A stretch of 64,000 nucleotides of DNA, from contig NC_068344.1 of NCBI RefSeq assembly GCF_014633365.1, positions 14,151,669-14,215,668 on the forward strand, written 5' to 3'. This DNA comes from Diospyros lotus. Taxonomy: Eukaryota; Streptophyta; Magnoliopsida; Ericales; Ebenaceae. The notes under the pieces were generated by a model, which was not told the origin of the DNA, searched no databases, and worked only from the letters and a program-made list of their open reading frames with translations. Position numbers and translations under genes: made by a program. Positions 1 to 10,395 of the stretch are shown here, piece after piece. Positions within the stretch are counted from its first letter, which is position 1. Each line of letters opens with the position of its first letter.

Positions 1-903
1 AGGGTCGTGGGGCGTTGAGAAAGTAGTCGGTCAGTAGCATAGGTGGCTCCTAAGTCCTGGTTGCGGCTGGATGTGATGCTAAGCGATGGTAGGAGATCGT
101 CTTAGCTGATGAAGATGGCGTTAAGGCTAATGTGGTCGCTCACTGAGTGATGTGAGCTGGTTGTGGCAAAAGTTATAAAAAGTCCGAGAGAAGCCAGAGT
201 CTCTCAAGGAATTAGCTAGTTGCCATAAGCATAGCATAGTGATTTGTGGAAAATGGCCTAAGGGTGGGGTCGTGTTTGTTGCGTTGAGCAATGAGATTCA
301 TGGAGCAGCGAGTCTTTCGAGATGGCATGGTAGTGTCATTGTCGCTGTCAGGAAAAAGATGTCAGGAAGGTCAAAGGTAATCATTTTGCATGGTAAGACC
401 TCGAAGCCGAGTATGAATGACCATAAAGGCTGGTGCCTGTGAAATTTGAAATGCAACGACCGTGGAGGAAAATTCGTTGCTGTCATGGTGTTGTCCTTGC
501 CGAGGAGGACAAAGGAAAACCATCATGCATGGTTAAGTCAAGGGTCTATTGCGGATTTCGAATAAACCTCTACTATTTACTCAACTAGTGGCTTCGCAAG
601 AAAAGATCTCTCTATCGAATAGAGAATCTTATCATGTGTGAGGACTATCATCAAGATGATCTTCCAGTCATAGAAATTAGTACCGTTGAAGGTATTATTG
701 CCCTCGAGTATCGATCTTATCAACATGTTTCTAGACATTCTGAATCAACAACCAAATAGAGATATTATAATCATATTGAATTACGAAATCATAAATTGTA
801 AGAAGTAACATTTTATGATTGCTCCCACTATTTTCTATGAGTTTGCCACCCTCAAGACATAACTCGGGAAATCCCGTTGGAAGATTTCCTAATGGGCTAG
901 GAT
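1..903. other. Non-coding flank, probably old retrotransposon interior
   Basis: I recognise no gene here. The open frames at 239-442 and 298-486 are short, overlap on opposite strands and show no known motif. Bases 541-903 read directly into 2342 onward once the solo LTR at 909-2336 and one copy of its target duplication are removed, so this stretch and 2342-3915 were one continuous sequence before that insertion. On the minus strand the part near 815-830 reads AGTGGGAGCAAT, a purine-rich stretch of a kind often seen in Ty1/copia interiors. That reading is weak. Confidence 0.3.
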
Positions 904-908
904 CCCAT
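904..908. repeat. Target-site duplication CCCAT, left copy
   Basis: Matches 2337-2341 exactly and brackets the LTR at 909-2336. Confidence 0.65.
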
Positions 909-2336
909 TGTTAGGAACCGGGCAACCGTGAAGATATGATTCTGCCTTGATTGATCCGTAGAGCCGCAAACACGAACTCCTCCAAGTCGGTCCACACGAT
1001 CGGCCGTTTCCACGAACGCCTTGAGTAATGCTAGTAACCCTAGGCGCCTCCAATGAGAGATCCGAATTTCTCCTTATTTTTCCAGCTTCTTAAGTGGCCT
1101 ATTTATAGAGTAAAAACCCTAATTATGCCTTTGAAAAACCCTAAACGATTTAGGTTTGGCCCATAATCATATTGGGCCGTATCTCTCTTTTAATTTGTGG
1201 AACGGACTCGACCCAAGTGTGTGACCCCTTAGGTCCACCATTGGGCTAGATGGGCCAATTCTATTGGGCTATATGAAGGCCCAACTCCTTAGAATAATTA
1301 AACTCTTTTAATTAAACTTATGGGCTTCATAATTAACTCATCTCATGGGCTTCTTAATTAAACTCTTTAATTAATAGTTTTAGAATTAATCATATTAATT
1401 CTAAAACCCTACATATCATGTTTAACGTCTAGCAACATGCCATGAACGCCTAGCCAACGATGAAAAACACGGACCTTTTCGATTGTAATTACCGTATAGT
1501 AAAATCCTTTCATCAACTATGTCCCGATTGAATTTAGGGTATGGTTTTATGACGAAACCCTAGTCATTCAATAACTATGTATCCATTCCAGATTTATGAC
1601 TTGTTTGATGAAATCAAAACACCTTTTGATTTCCATCTCACCTTGGCCAAGGATTTCCTTAGTCATGAAATCATCGGAATACATAGGACATCTTCTCATC
1701 TTGTCGATAAGTGATGAATCCTATTTCGACATTCACAAGCCTTCATATGTGATAAGGTTACGCCCAGTGATAATTTGTTAATGACTCCATTGGAATCCAA
1801 AAAGAACCAAAGCGTAACCAGTCAAATATAAGACTACCATGATGTCTCAAGTCTAAGGACCAATCTGCACTACTGCAACACAGAAATTCCAATTCGACAA
1901 TCAACAATTACCATTAAGAATTCTGTAGCGGGTCAGTTCAGTGTACTTATTCTTATAATAAGCACCCACATATATGCACTAGTGTCCACACACCAATGTC
2001 TATGAAACAAGACATTCTCCTAATTGAGCATGCATCATATATGCTAGTATATTCGAGTTATTAGTGTCCAATCCTAATAACTCTATGACTAGGAACATTT
2101 AAGATCAAGGCTTATAAGGAATATGTTTCATGATCGTCATCTCTATGCACGACCATATTCCAGGAGCCTATTTGATCTATGGACTTTGTCAAGAGTGGAA
2201 ATAATAAAGTCAACCATCAATGACAAATAAAACATAATGCCTTACAATAATAATTGATTGAAGATAAAAAGTCACAATGGAAAAATATGATCAATTACAT
2301 GTAAATATAATTGGCTTGTGGGGCATAACTCTAACA
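909..2336 (-). mobile_element. Solo LTR, probably Ty1/copia type, 1428 bp (LTR-A)
   Basis: The ends are TGTTAG and CTAACA, the TG...CA form expected of an LTR. The five bases before it (904-908) and after it (2337-2341) are both CCCAT, a 5-bp target-site duplication, so the LTR inserted and its interior was later lost by LTR-LTR recombination. Orientation is taken as minus because a good plant TATA box, CTATAAATA, lies on that strand at 1100-1108. No coding sequence is present; the open frame at 1596-1781 is chance. Family assignment to Ty1/copia rests on general LTR character and on a loose resemblance to the LTR at 3931-5879, and is uncertain. A purine-rich minus-strand run abuts the right end, so a 3' LTR with a PPT is the alternative reading. 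Confidence 0.7.
1099..1110 (-). promoter_or_regulatory. TATA box of LTR-A
   Basis: The minus strand reads CTATAAATAGG, close to the plant TATA consensus, inside the LTR at 909-2336. It sets the likely transcription direction as leftward. Confidence 0.5.
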
Positions 2337-2341
2337 CCCAT
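2337..2341. repeat. Target-site duplication CCCAT, right copy
   Basis: Matches 904-908 exactly. A chance 5-bp match is about 1 in 1000, and the match coincides with TG/CA ends. Confidence 0.65.
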
Positions 2342-2355
2342 CTCCCCTCACACAA

Positions 2356-2629
2356 CCTTGAGTGACTCAACAAATTGTGCTATGATCGATTAGGTAGGTA
2401 CTTGCTACCAATTGCATACCCATGCAACTCCTCGATTCATTGGGTTGACAACTCCTTGTCAAGCACATCTTATGTGACTCCCAATCTTTACCTCTATACT
2501 CAATAAGGCCTTGAGTGACTCAACAAACCCCACCTTTCTAGTTAACTTGGACCCATCATTCAGGGACATCTCATGGCCCATGAAACATAGGAATCATAGG
2601 TGACACATGACCTTGAGTGACTCAACAAA
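2356..2629. repeat. Three copies of a TGACTCA-bearing palindromic motif
   Basis: CCTTGAGTGACTCAACAAA occurs exactly at 2356-2374, 2509-2527 and 2611-2629. Its core TTGAGTGACTCAA is a near-perfect palindrome around one central base and contains TGACTCA, a GCN4/Opaque-2-type bZIP binding core. The flanking sequence is not obviously conserved, so this is not a simple tandem array. Confidence 0.7.
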
Positions 2630-3429
2630 TCAAGTGCCAGCTAGAAACCTAATGCTTCATAATGATGGAAGGCAAGTTGGCTTAATATTAATGAGGGATT
2701 TATTATTTATTTATTTAGGTCTCATCACATGCAATTAATCAAATTAATCATGCATAATAAACGACTCAAACTGGTGTATGGTATGGATAACTACAGCTAG
2801 CCCCCTCGAGCCATAGAAAGAAAGCTAGCGGGTCAAACCTAGGTGAAGAATCATAACTTGCTTCTCAAGCACATTCTTCAAGCCTTCATTGGTCTTCGAA
2901 TCAGAAACCCCGAGTTACATTTGGGGGGAGTGAGATGAGAAGAGAATGTACATCAGAGTATAAGAGAGGCAGGACACGCAGGCTCTATTTCAAAAACCAA
3001 ATTTACAAGCACTCATTCCCAATACAAAATAAATGGTTAACTCGATCCATAGCTTACACCCATGCAATCAATCACATTGATTTATTCACAATTATGTTAA
3101 TTAATTGTCGCATCTATTTCAATCTTAATGAAACGGTTTCAATAAATTGAAAATTTGTAGAATTTTGGAAAAACAAAATTGTTTAATTGTGTTGGGCTTG
3201 GGTTACATCCATTAGTCTAACTAACAAGGCTCAACAGGCCTTGGATCAATCAATGTATGTCAAACATACACTAGCAACCCAATAATTAATAAATAACCCA
3301 ATTAACGGCCCTGGCCCATTTTTAATCACCGCCCATAAGTGTCATACACTCATGGAACGGATAAAAATAATAAAAATAGCTAAACAATTTGGCTAGGCCC
3401 CACCTAAGGGAATGGAACGCACTAGGCCA

Positions 3430-3740
3430 TCGAAGGGTCGGCCCGAGTGCTTCACGTGGGTCCCGAGGAAGGGTCAAACCGAAACCTGAGGGAGCGGGAG
3501 GGGCCGGGAGGCGGCCGGGCAGCATATCACACATGCTGCCAAGCCAAAAGGGCCATTGGGCACGCCAGGGGCGCGCACGGCCGTGGGCCGTGCGGGCGGC
3601 AAGGGCCACGCGGGTCGGCTGCGCTGCGCCCCAATGCACGCGGACGCGCCTGGCCAGGGCCCTACGCGCGCCCAGGCCGCCCCAAGCCATGCCCTGCGCG
3701 CGCGAACCTCGCTCGGCCGGGTCTTTCGATGCTTCGGTGG
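3430..3740. other. GC-rich island in AT-rich retrotransposon interior
   Basis: About 300 bases with many GCGC, GGCC and CGCG words stand out sharply from AT-rich sequence on both sides. A perfect inverted repeat, GCACGGCC / GGCCGTGC with a 3-base loop, lies at 3575-3593. Overlapping open frames on both strands encode Ala/Arg/Pro/Gly-rich strings with no domain, the expected by-product of high GC. Position next to the PBS suggests a structured leader of the LTR element. Confidence 0.6.
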
Positions 3741-3915
3741 ATTCGTATACTCCCCGAACCCCGTTTTTCGCTTTTTCGTGTCATACACGAACTTTTTCCC
3801 TTTCACCAAAAAAACGTATTGCAATCCAAAAAATACAAACGCAACAATTAATTAATTATTTCACAAATAACAACATAACTGAATCTGCACGTAAGGAATT
3901 GAAATATTTCGACGA

Positions 3916-3929
3916 TGGCTTTGATACCA
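3916..3929 (-). other. Primer-binding site, tRNA-Met type
   Basis: The minus strand reads TGGTATCAAAGCCA, one base off the common plant initiator tRNA-Met site TGGTATCAGAGCCA. It lies one base inside the LTR end at 3931, exactly where a PBS belongs. It defines the LTR at 3931-5879 as a 5' LTR on the minus strand. Confidence 0.75.
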
Positions 3930-3930
3930 C

Positions 3931-5879
3931 TGAAAGTAAAGCAAGATCGTTACTGGGCAAGCAGCGTGGTTAAAAAATTTTGAACCTTACCCCGATCCCG
4001 GCGATTGGATCAATGTCGAAATTAAATCATTCACACACAAATAAATAAATCTAACCTTTAGATTATTGAGTCATTTGCGGATTTGAGCCATCCAAGCGTC
4101 CGGCCTCTAACTTGTGATACGCGGCACGCGTCTGTTGGCAAGGAGAGTGGAATAGGAGTGCTAGCTCCTTCTCCTTTTCACGGCTTGTGTATGGACGGAA
4201 AAGAATGCCCACGTTTCAAATTGATGCCAAAAGAAATGGGGAAGAGTGAACAGTAATACATTTTTCAACTCCTGAGAAACGACACCAAAACTTACTATCG
4301 TTATGGGCAACCTATAAAGGGATATTTATATAGAAATATCCTAGGGTTTCTAAAACCCTAATGGATTGGGCTAGTCCATTAATTCTAATTTAATTAGAAT
4401 CTTAAGTGGGCTTATTCTAGTCCAACTAGAAATATAATTAAATGGCCCAAATCATTTTATAGGTTTAAATAAAATATTTTAGCCCAAATCTGATTCAAGC
4501 CCAAATATAATATTTAATATTTAACCCAAATCTAATTTGGTCCAAATATAATATTTAATATTTGGCCCAAATCCAATTTAGTCCAAATATAATATTTAAT
4601 TTAATATTTAGCCAAAATCTAATTTAGTCCAAATATTAATTTAAGCCAAAATATATTTTATTTTCTATTTGCCACTCCAACAAATAGAAAATTATTAAAT
4701 TAGAAACTCCTTCCTAATTTAATCAATTGCCATTTTTGAAAACTCTTTCCATTATAATGACTCCTCGTCATATCAACGTCATTACTTCTATTTGTTCTTT
4801 TTTCGTGAGAACTTACGACGGCACAACTTGTTGCTGAACTGTCCCACTTAACCATACGTCCACTCTCCTGGTTTAAGCCAGAGACCGTGTCTATTGCGTA
4901 TGACTCATTAGGCTTCCGAATATGTTGGCAATGTGTCGGTACAAACACATAAGACAAGATTGGCCTCTAGTAAGGCATCATGCCTATCCAATTATTCAGA
5001 AGGATTTATAATCCGCAAATAACCTTTCACGAGCATGGTTACCGTGTAATACGATCCTCTCATCAATGTATCATATGTGATCTCAAGTTGGCAATGTGTT
5101 GCTTGATTATGATCACATAAATTTTTCTTTGGTCATCTGGATATCTTCACTTAATAGAAAGTGAATCAATAACTCCTTATTGATCTCTTTCACCATGGCC
5201 ATGGATTTAAAGTGAATATCCACCGAAGGCGCCTTAGATACATCATCCTCTATCAAGGGATAGACGAGTCCCATCTTGGCTATGCACCCATCTCCATAAG
5301 CCTCACGATATACCCAACGATCACCCACGTGCAGCTTTTGTCTAGGCCCATCGAAACGATGTCAAAGCATACCGGTCTTCTTATGAGATGACCGTGACAA
5401 CCTCAGGTCCAAGGATTAGTTACACCCATCTCGTATGAGAATTCCATCAACATATAACCAAAATGGATTCTCATGGCGAGTCATGTCCAGTGACACGTTC
5501 TCCAACATTGGTCACCTATGTACTTGTCTAGACATCCCCATACCTATCGGTGTGAGACTCCCATTGCTATCACATAGCAAAAACATAGCACATACAAGTC
5601 TTACCGCAATTGTCAATGTTCATTCTTGACATTGCTACGACTTGGGACGCTTAATGATGTTTAGAAACTGTGATGCATCATCTCACATCTTTATAGATTA
5701 ATCATAGTATACATCATATGGACTTCTATCTAGTTTCATTGTTATTACAATAATAACAAGAAACTAATAGAATGACTTCTTGTGAATTTGAACAACTCCT
5801 TATTCAAATAATAACATGATTACAATTGTCAGTGTAAAACATGCCCAATCTGATTGGGTCTAGAGCACCTACATTAACA
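3931..5879 (-). mobile_element. 5' LTR of a Ty1/copia-like element, 1949 bp (LTR-B)
   Basis: On the minus strand it starts TGTTAATGTAGG (5879 leftward) and ends CTTTCA (3931), one base from the tRNA-Met primer site. A TATA box lies on the minus strand near 4323-4332 (TATATAAATA). Several words line up loosely with LTR-A in the same order, suggesting the same broad lineage. The matching 3' LTR is not in the window; it may lie left of base 1 or be lost, so no target duplication can be tested (TTGGT at 5880-5884 would be one half). The open frames at 4700-4957, 5113-5328 and 5435-5629 show no protein family. Confidence 0.7.
4321..4334 (-). promoter_or_regulatory. TATA box of LTR-B
   Basis: The minus strand reads TATATAAATATC inside the LTR at 3931-5879. 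Direction agrees with the PBS at 3916-3929. Confidence 0.45.
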
Positions 5880-7349
5880 TTGGTGACATCTCAAATTCGC
5901 CCTCAACTTCCGACTAACCAACCTGATTAGCTTTAGCCAGATCGCCCGACTCATAACTAACACAACCTTCCTCCAGGCACTGCACTTACAATCATCGACT
6001 ATGACTTCGATTTAAACTCCACCCACTGGAAATCACCCCTACCACTCTTGTGGAACTCACACTTCCACTCAATGCCATAGGACTCATCTTCCTACTCAGG
6101 CACTTGCCATCACGCTGGCTTTCCCCGGGTGATCCATCCTATTAGAGTTGTAGTACCTTAGGAGACCCATCTAGTGTTGTGGCCCCATGCCCAACCTTTC
6201 TTGGGAGAACACCTCAAGTTCTACCTAGGCTACATTTCAACACTACCATCTATAACTCTTGCTACGAAGTGGCACTCCTTCAAACGACATAACTTTGCCT
6301 TGACCAACCATCTTTTATCACTTTGGATCTTTTTCTCACAATTTGCCTGGTCTAGCCACCAGGACCCACTGAACCTTTATGTACACGGTCAATCCACAAG
6401 GCTTTACATCACAGTCCTCGAGCCTCACGCTCCCATAGTTGCCATCAGGTACTACCACCTGGCAACAGATCCTGTGTCATCAACTGGAAATCCATCCAGT
6501 GCTACATGAGGATACTTCCTCATTTTCACATCAACACATCAAGACTAACACTAGACTATGCAATTGCGAGCCTTCATGGATTTCAAACCGTGCCTTAGAC
6601 ACGTGTTCGGCCTATTATAACTCACATCACAGGATTAAAGATCCCCTTACTTGAAACTTTTGTACGCTTCAACAATCCCATCTCATGGTTGGCTTCTAAC
6701 TCGTAAGTCTCGCCCTCCACGGCACTTACGTAACCTTCTAGAGCCATTTACCGACTCCACCAATCGACCCATCTTCTTGCATCACCACAAGGTCACACCG
6801 AGTCCATCATCTCAATTTATTTAATCAAATTTAATCACAACTGTGTTAGTATCCTTTAGCAAGCAGCATCCTTACACATCTTGTTATCACACCACAAGAT
6901 ATCACCCACTCGATTCACATACCTTCTGCTTCCATGACAACAAAGGCACTACCATGATACTTCAACCCTCACGGAAATTTAGGTCTGGCCTAGACATAAC
7001 CTACAACATGTCTTCAGCGTCTAACCGTCTTCAGCGTAGACATGTTACTCCACATAGAGTGCTGCAGTCCCTCCCGTGAACTAACCGTCTACATCCAGTG
7101 GTCCTTAGCATTAGACCCATCAACGATAGGCATCAACTGTAGCATTATTCCCACGCTAGACTCGTTTCTTTTTCTTGGGTTTCTTTCTCAAACATCTCGA
7201 GGTGCTACAATACCTTAACATTTGCTAAACCACCTTAACACCGCTTATTACTCATAGTTGAGTTGTGGAGCTGACTACAGCTTTCGTCACCCCTACCATG
7301 CATCTCATAATTCTTTAGCCCCTGACCGCCTGCATAATCACTAATCGAG

Positions 7350-7513
7350 TTGCCCTGTGCTTTAGGCGAGCCAACACCTGGTCATCATTACCGTATCACT
7401 CCCATACACTGGCCCAACACTGGTTCCCCATCGCATTGCCCTGTGCTTCGGAGAGTCAACACCTAATCATCGTTACTATGTTTCTCCCTTACACTGGCCC
7501 AACAACAGTTCCC
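7350..7513. repeat. Imperfect tandem duplication, period about 86 bp
   Basis: The segment from TTGCCCTGTGCTTTAGG (7350) to the words ACTGGCCCAACA and GTTCCC is repeated from 7436, with scattered substitutions. Two copies only. Confidence 0.65.
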
Positions 7514-8506
7514 AACAGCATGGCTCAGGTCCAATACTGATTTGTTTCGCACCCGTAACGTCACCCCACCGAGTTTCCTCCTCGACTACTAATCCATCAA
7601 AACGTTATCGCGTTTCGTGATTTCTCCATAGAACTACTCTAGATATCCTACCCCTTGCAGGAGATTATTGGTCTCACATGACCAAATTTCCTAAGGTGCT
7701 GCTCCAGATCTTCGGCATCTGACCATCACCTGTAGTTCACTAAATTGCTCAGGCCCATGGGCTACTTACCCTCAACCCGAGCCAACTCATTAGTCCTTTG
7801 CCACACGGTCTATAGCATCGGATCTGTCACTACGAGCCTTGCACCCATAGCATTTTGCTACTATAAAACCTCCGCGAACTACAATGGTTCCACCACCCTC
7901 GATCAAAAGCAACCTCAAGCTCCCACCATGAGCCTTGCTCCTCAAGACTCTACTTCTCTTACTACTTAAGAGACTCTCAAACTACCTCACCTCTTGAGGC
8001 CTCAGGATCTTACCTCACAAGATTATACCTCACAGCTTTCACTCAACATTTGAAAGTTTCAACTTCCCTTAACAATGAATCCACGTCCATCCTGATTCTC
8101 TTCTCCACCAGCTCATCCCAGAGCTTGACTGTCACGGTCTCTCTATCCATAACGGTCAAGCTGAGCCTACCTCAAGCTCCGGCACCCATAACCATAGAGC
8201 ACCTACCCTTACCCTTCAGGTAAATTGAGACCTCTCGTCTCTCATTGCACACCCACGTATGCACTCAGTCACGATGCCCAGATTGGCCTTCCAGCACGCC
8301 TTGCCCAGGCTCCCATGACTTAGAATTTACAATCCAGGGCCTCCACATCACTTGCCATGCCCCTGCCCGCTTGGCATCCGAAGATGGCATTTCCATCGCG
8401 CGTATAGCCTATGGATGTCCTGTTGTCACAACTCATCGCCCTAGGCCCACACACCAGTTCATACCCTTCATTGGGTGACCTCCGCGTCTCCTATCAAGGG
8501 TCTCGT

Positions 8507-8607
8507 GACCTTAGGCATCTTCCCGACCCCAAGCATCACAATGAAGGTCTATTCACTTTTTATCTCCCGACCTTAAGCGTCCCACCAGACCCCAAGCATC
8601 ATAATGA
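8507..8607. repeat. Imperfect tandem duplication, period about 62 bp
   Basis: GACCTTAGGCATC ... GACCCCAAGCATCA (8507-8543) recurs as GACCTTAAGCGTC ... GACCCCAAGCATCA (8569-8607). Two copies with no coding signal. Confidence 0.6.
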
Positions 8608-8806
8608 GACTTTTGATTGGCCCCTCATCCATCATTCACATGAACGGACTTTTGGCCCTTCACAACTAGGACTTCTAACCCAATGGCTCTCACACGCATA
8701 TCAACACATGACCAACTCTTTAATCCCCGATCTGGATTCCCCTGGATTCCAGTTCGACCTACTTGAAAATTTCATCTCATACAAAACCTACTAGGTTCCA
8801 CTTGCC

Positions 8807-8811
8807 ACACG
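8807..8811. repeat. Target-site duplication ACACG, left copy
   Basis: Identical to 11451-11455; brackets the 8812-11450 solo LTR. Confidence 0.8.
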
Positions 8812-9280
8812 TGTAACGACCCATTAGAGGGTTTAGATTTTTATTTAGAAATTATTGAATTTCTTAATTAGTTTTGTTTGGAGAATTTTTGCCAATTAAT
8901 TGTTAATGTGACAATTTAGAGATTTAATTGAGAAAATAGCATTTAATTATTTATTTATTTTTGAAATTAAATGCAAGGACTCGAAGGACATTTAAGAAGT
9001 TGTTATTTATTTAATTTAGTTAATATGAGTTATTAAGAGATTAGTGATTCCATCCGTGAGAGGATTGGGATTAGAGTCTCCTAGATATAGTAGGAGAAGG
9101 AGAGGGCATTAGGTTTCCTATAGACATATGTATATATGTATAACCTCATTAGCCTTAGTCTCTTCACGCCGCTGAAAGAGAGAAAAATTGTGAAGAACAG
9201 AAGAGCCAAGAAGCAGTAGCAGATTCAAAGTCTTGCGTAAGAGTCTCTTTTGGCGATCGTTAGGGTTCGATCAGAGAGTC

Positions 9281-9535
9281 TAAGGCAAGTATCCCATCCC
9301 TGTAATCCATTCTTACGAGATTATAGTTCAGTGATACCCTTAGTTGATTCAAGATTCTTAGTGTAATTCAGATTAATACAGTCAGTATGTATGTATATAT
9401 TTTTTGCATATACAGTGAGTTCAAGCTTTGCATAGAAGGCTCTCGGGAGATTATTGAGTCAATTAAGAAGATCATAAGGCAAGTATCCTTCCCCTGTAAT
9501 CCTTTCTTACAGGTCTTGATTTAGTTGATATCAGA
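9281..9535 (+). repeat. Internal duplication of a leader module, offset about 195 bp
   Basis: AAGGCAAGTATCC followed by CCTGTAATCC and TTCTTAC occurs at about 9281-9325 and again at about 9476-9520. The same pair exists in the second LTR copy near 57233 and 57427. The copies lie downstream of the TATA-like run and so are probably transcribed. Confidence 0.6.
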
Positions 9536-9827
9536 TTTCCAGAATTGAATCAGTTCCAGTGCATGTATATATATATATGTGCGTTACAGTGAGTTATTTC
9601 AGTTCAGTGCATGTTTATATATGTATTTACATGCGTACAGTGAGTACCAGCCAGTTCATGCATATTCCTTGCAATGTTTACATTAGTTATGATCAGTAAA
9701 TCGTCCCTCAAGTTGTTTATATATCAATTGGGATTGTTCTCCCAAGATTTCTTTTGGAATGGTGTAGTGAAGCTAAGTTTTGATTCAAGTTATGATCTCT
9801 GTTATCGTAAGCTTTATATCTGATAAG

Positions 9828-10395
9828 ATTCTAGTCATTCGAATAGGTCTTGTGTCATTCGAATGAGTTTCAAGGCATCCGAATAAGTTTCAGTGTTATC
9901 GTAATGCTTTTCCCTTATAATGTATCAGTCATTCGAATGAGTGCCTTGTCATTCGAATGAGTCCTGAGATATTGTATCATTCGTATGAATTTTTGAGGTT
10001 TTTAGACTGTCATTCGAATGAGCCTTGTTGTCATTCGAATGAGCCCTTGAAGATGTGAGTAAGTTGTTGCTTTGTATAGCTTAGCATTCGAATGAGCCTT
10101 CTTGTCATTCGAATGATCTTCAAATTGATTCGAATAAAGTTACTGTTGCATTCGAATGAGTCGAGTTTTGCCAGTTCAAATGTTGGAAATTTTCAAAATT
10201 CATTCGAATGAATTTGAGAGTCATTCGAATGAGTCCCAGATCAGATCCGAATAGCCTTTGAATATCATCTATCATTCGAATGAGCCTTCTGTCATTCGAA
10301 TGAGTCTCTGTTATTCGAATGAGTTTTTTGCCATTCGAATGAGCTTACTAAAATCCCTTTTTTTCATTCGAATGGGCTGCTTTTTCATTCAAATT
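9828..10395. repeat. Cluster of about twenty CATTCGAATG palindromes
   Basis: The 12-base palindrome TCATTCGAATGA, or versions of it with one or two changes, recurs at irregular spacing. It is often followed by GCC, GTCC or GTTT. Degenerate copies such as ATCCGAATAG and CATTCAAATT sit at the edges. The cluster is shared with the second solo LTR (57788-58351). Spacing is irregular and there are no unique spacers of fixed length, so it is not CRISPR-like. Confidence 0.85.

Larger units (their letters stand above)
2342..3915 (-). mobile_element. Non-coding interior of the 3931-5879 LTR element
   Basis: This lies immediately inside the primer-binding site at 3916-3929, so it should be the leader and first part of a minus-strand LTR element. 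I see no gag domain, zinc knuckle or pol motif on either strand. The stretch contains three copies of a 19-bp palindromic motif (2356-2629), an AT-rich part, and a GC-rich island (about 3430-3740). It may be the interior of a non-autonomous large retrotransposon derivative (LARD-like) or a degraded element whose coding part lies left of base 1. The open frames at 2935-3150, 3322-3690, 3389-3973 and 3474-3824 overlap each other on both strands, as a GC-rich island does by chance. Confidence 0.4.
5880..8806. other. Pyrimidine-rich non-coding region, no recognisable gene
   Basis: Nearly 3 kb with a C/T- and CA-rich plus strand, many ACC, CTC and CAC words, and no frame longer than 127 codons. 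The frames at 6174-6509, 6843-7079, 7745-7969, 8245-8478 and 8411-8794 carry no motif I know. The sequence resumes at 11456 after the solo LTR, so 5880-8811 plus 11456-11787 were continuous. It contains two small direct duplications. The likeliest origin is a decayed retrotransposon interior, but nothing identifies the family. Confidence 0.4.

Noticed and set aside
239..486. Opposed short frames near the left edge
   Set aside because: They are 67 and 62 codons, overlap on opposite strands, and show no domain or promoter.
1130..1155. AACCCTAAAC, a telomere-like word
   Set aside because: A single occurrence inside an LTR, with no tandem TTTAGGG array.
3322..3973. Long overlapping frames of 99-194 codons on both strands
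   Set aside because: They come from a GC-rich island poor in stop codons; the peptides are Ala/Arg/Pro/Gly strings with no family.
9828..10395. Short repeated palindromes that could suggest a CRISPR-like array
   Set aside because: Spacing is irregular, the repeats are only about 12 bases, the context is a plant LTR, and there are no cas genes.
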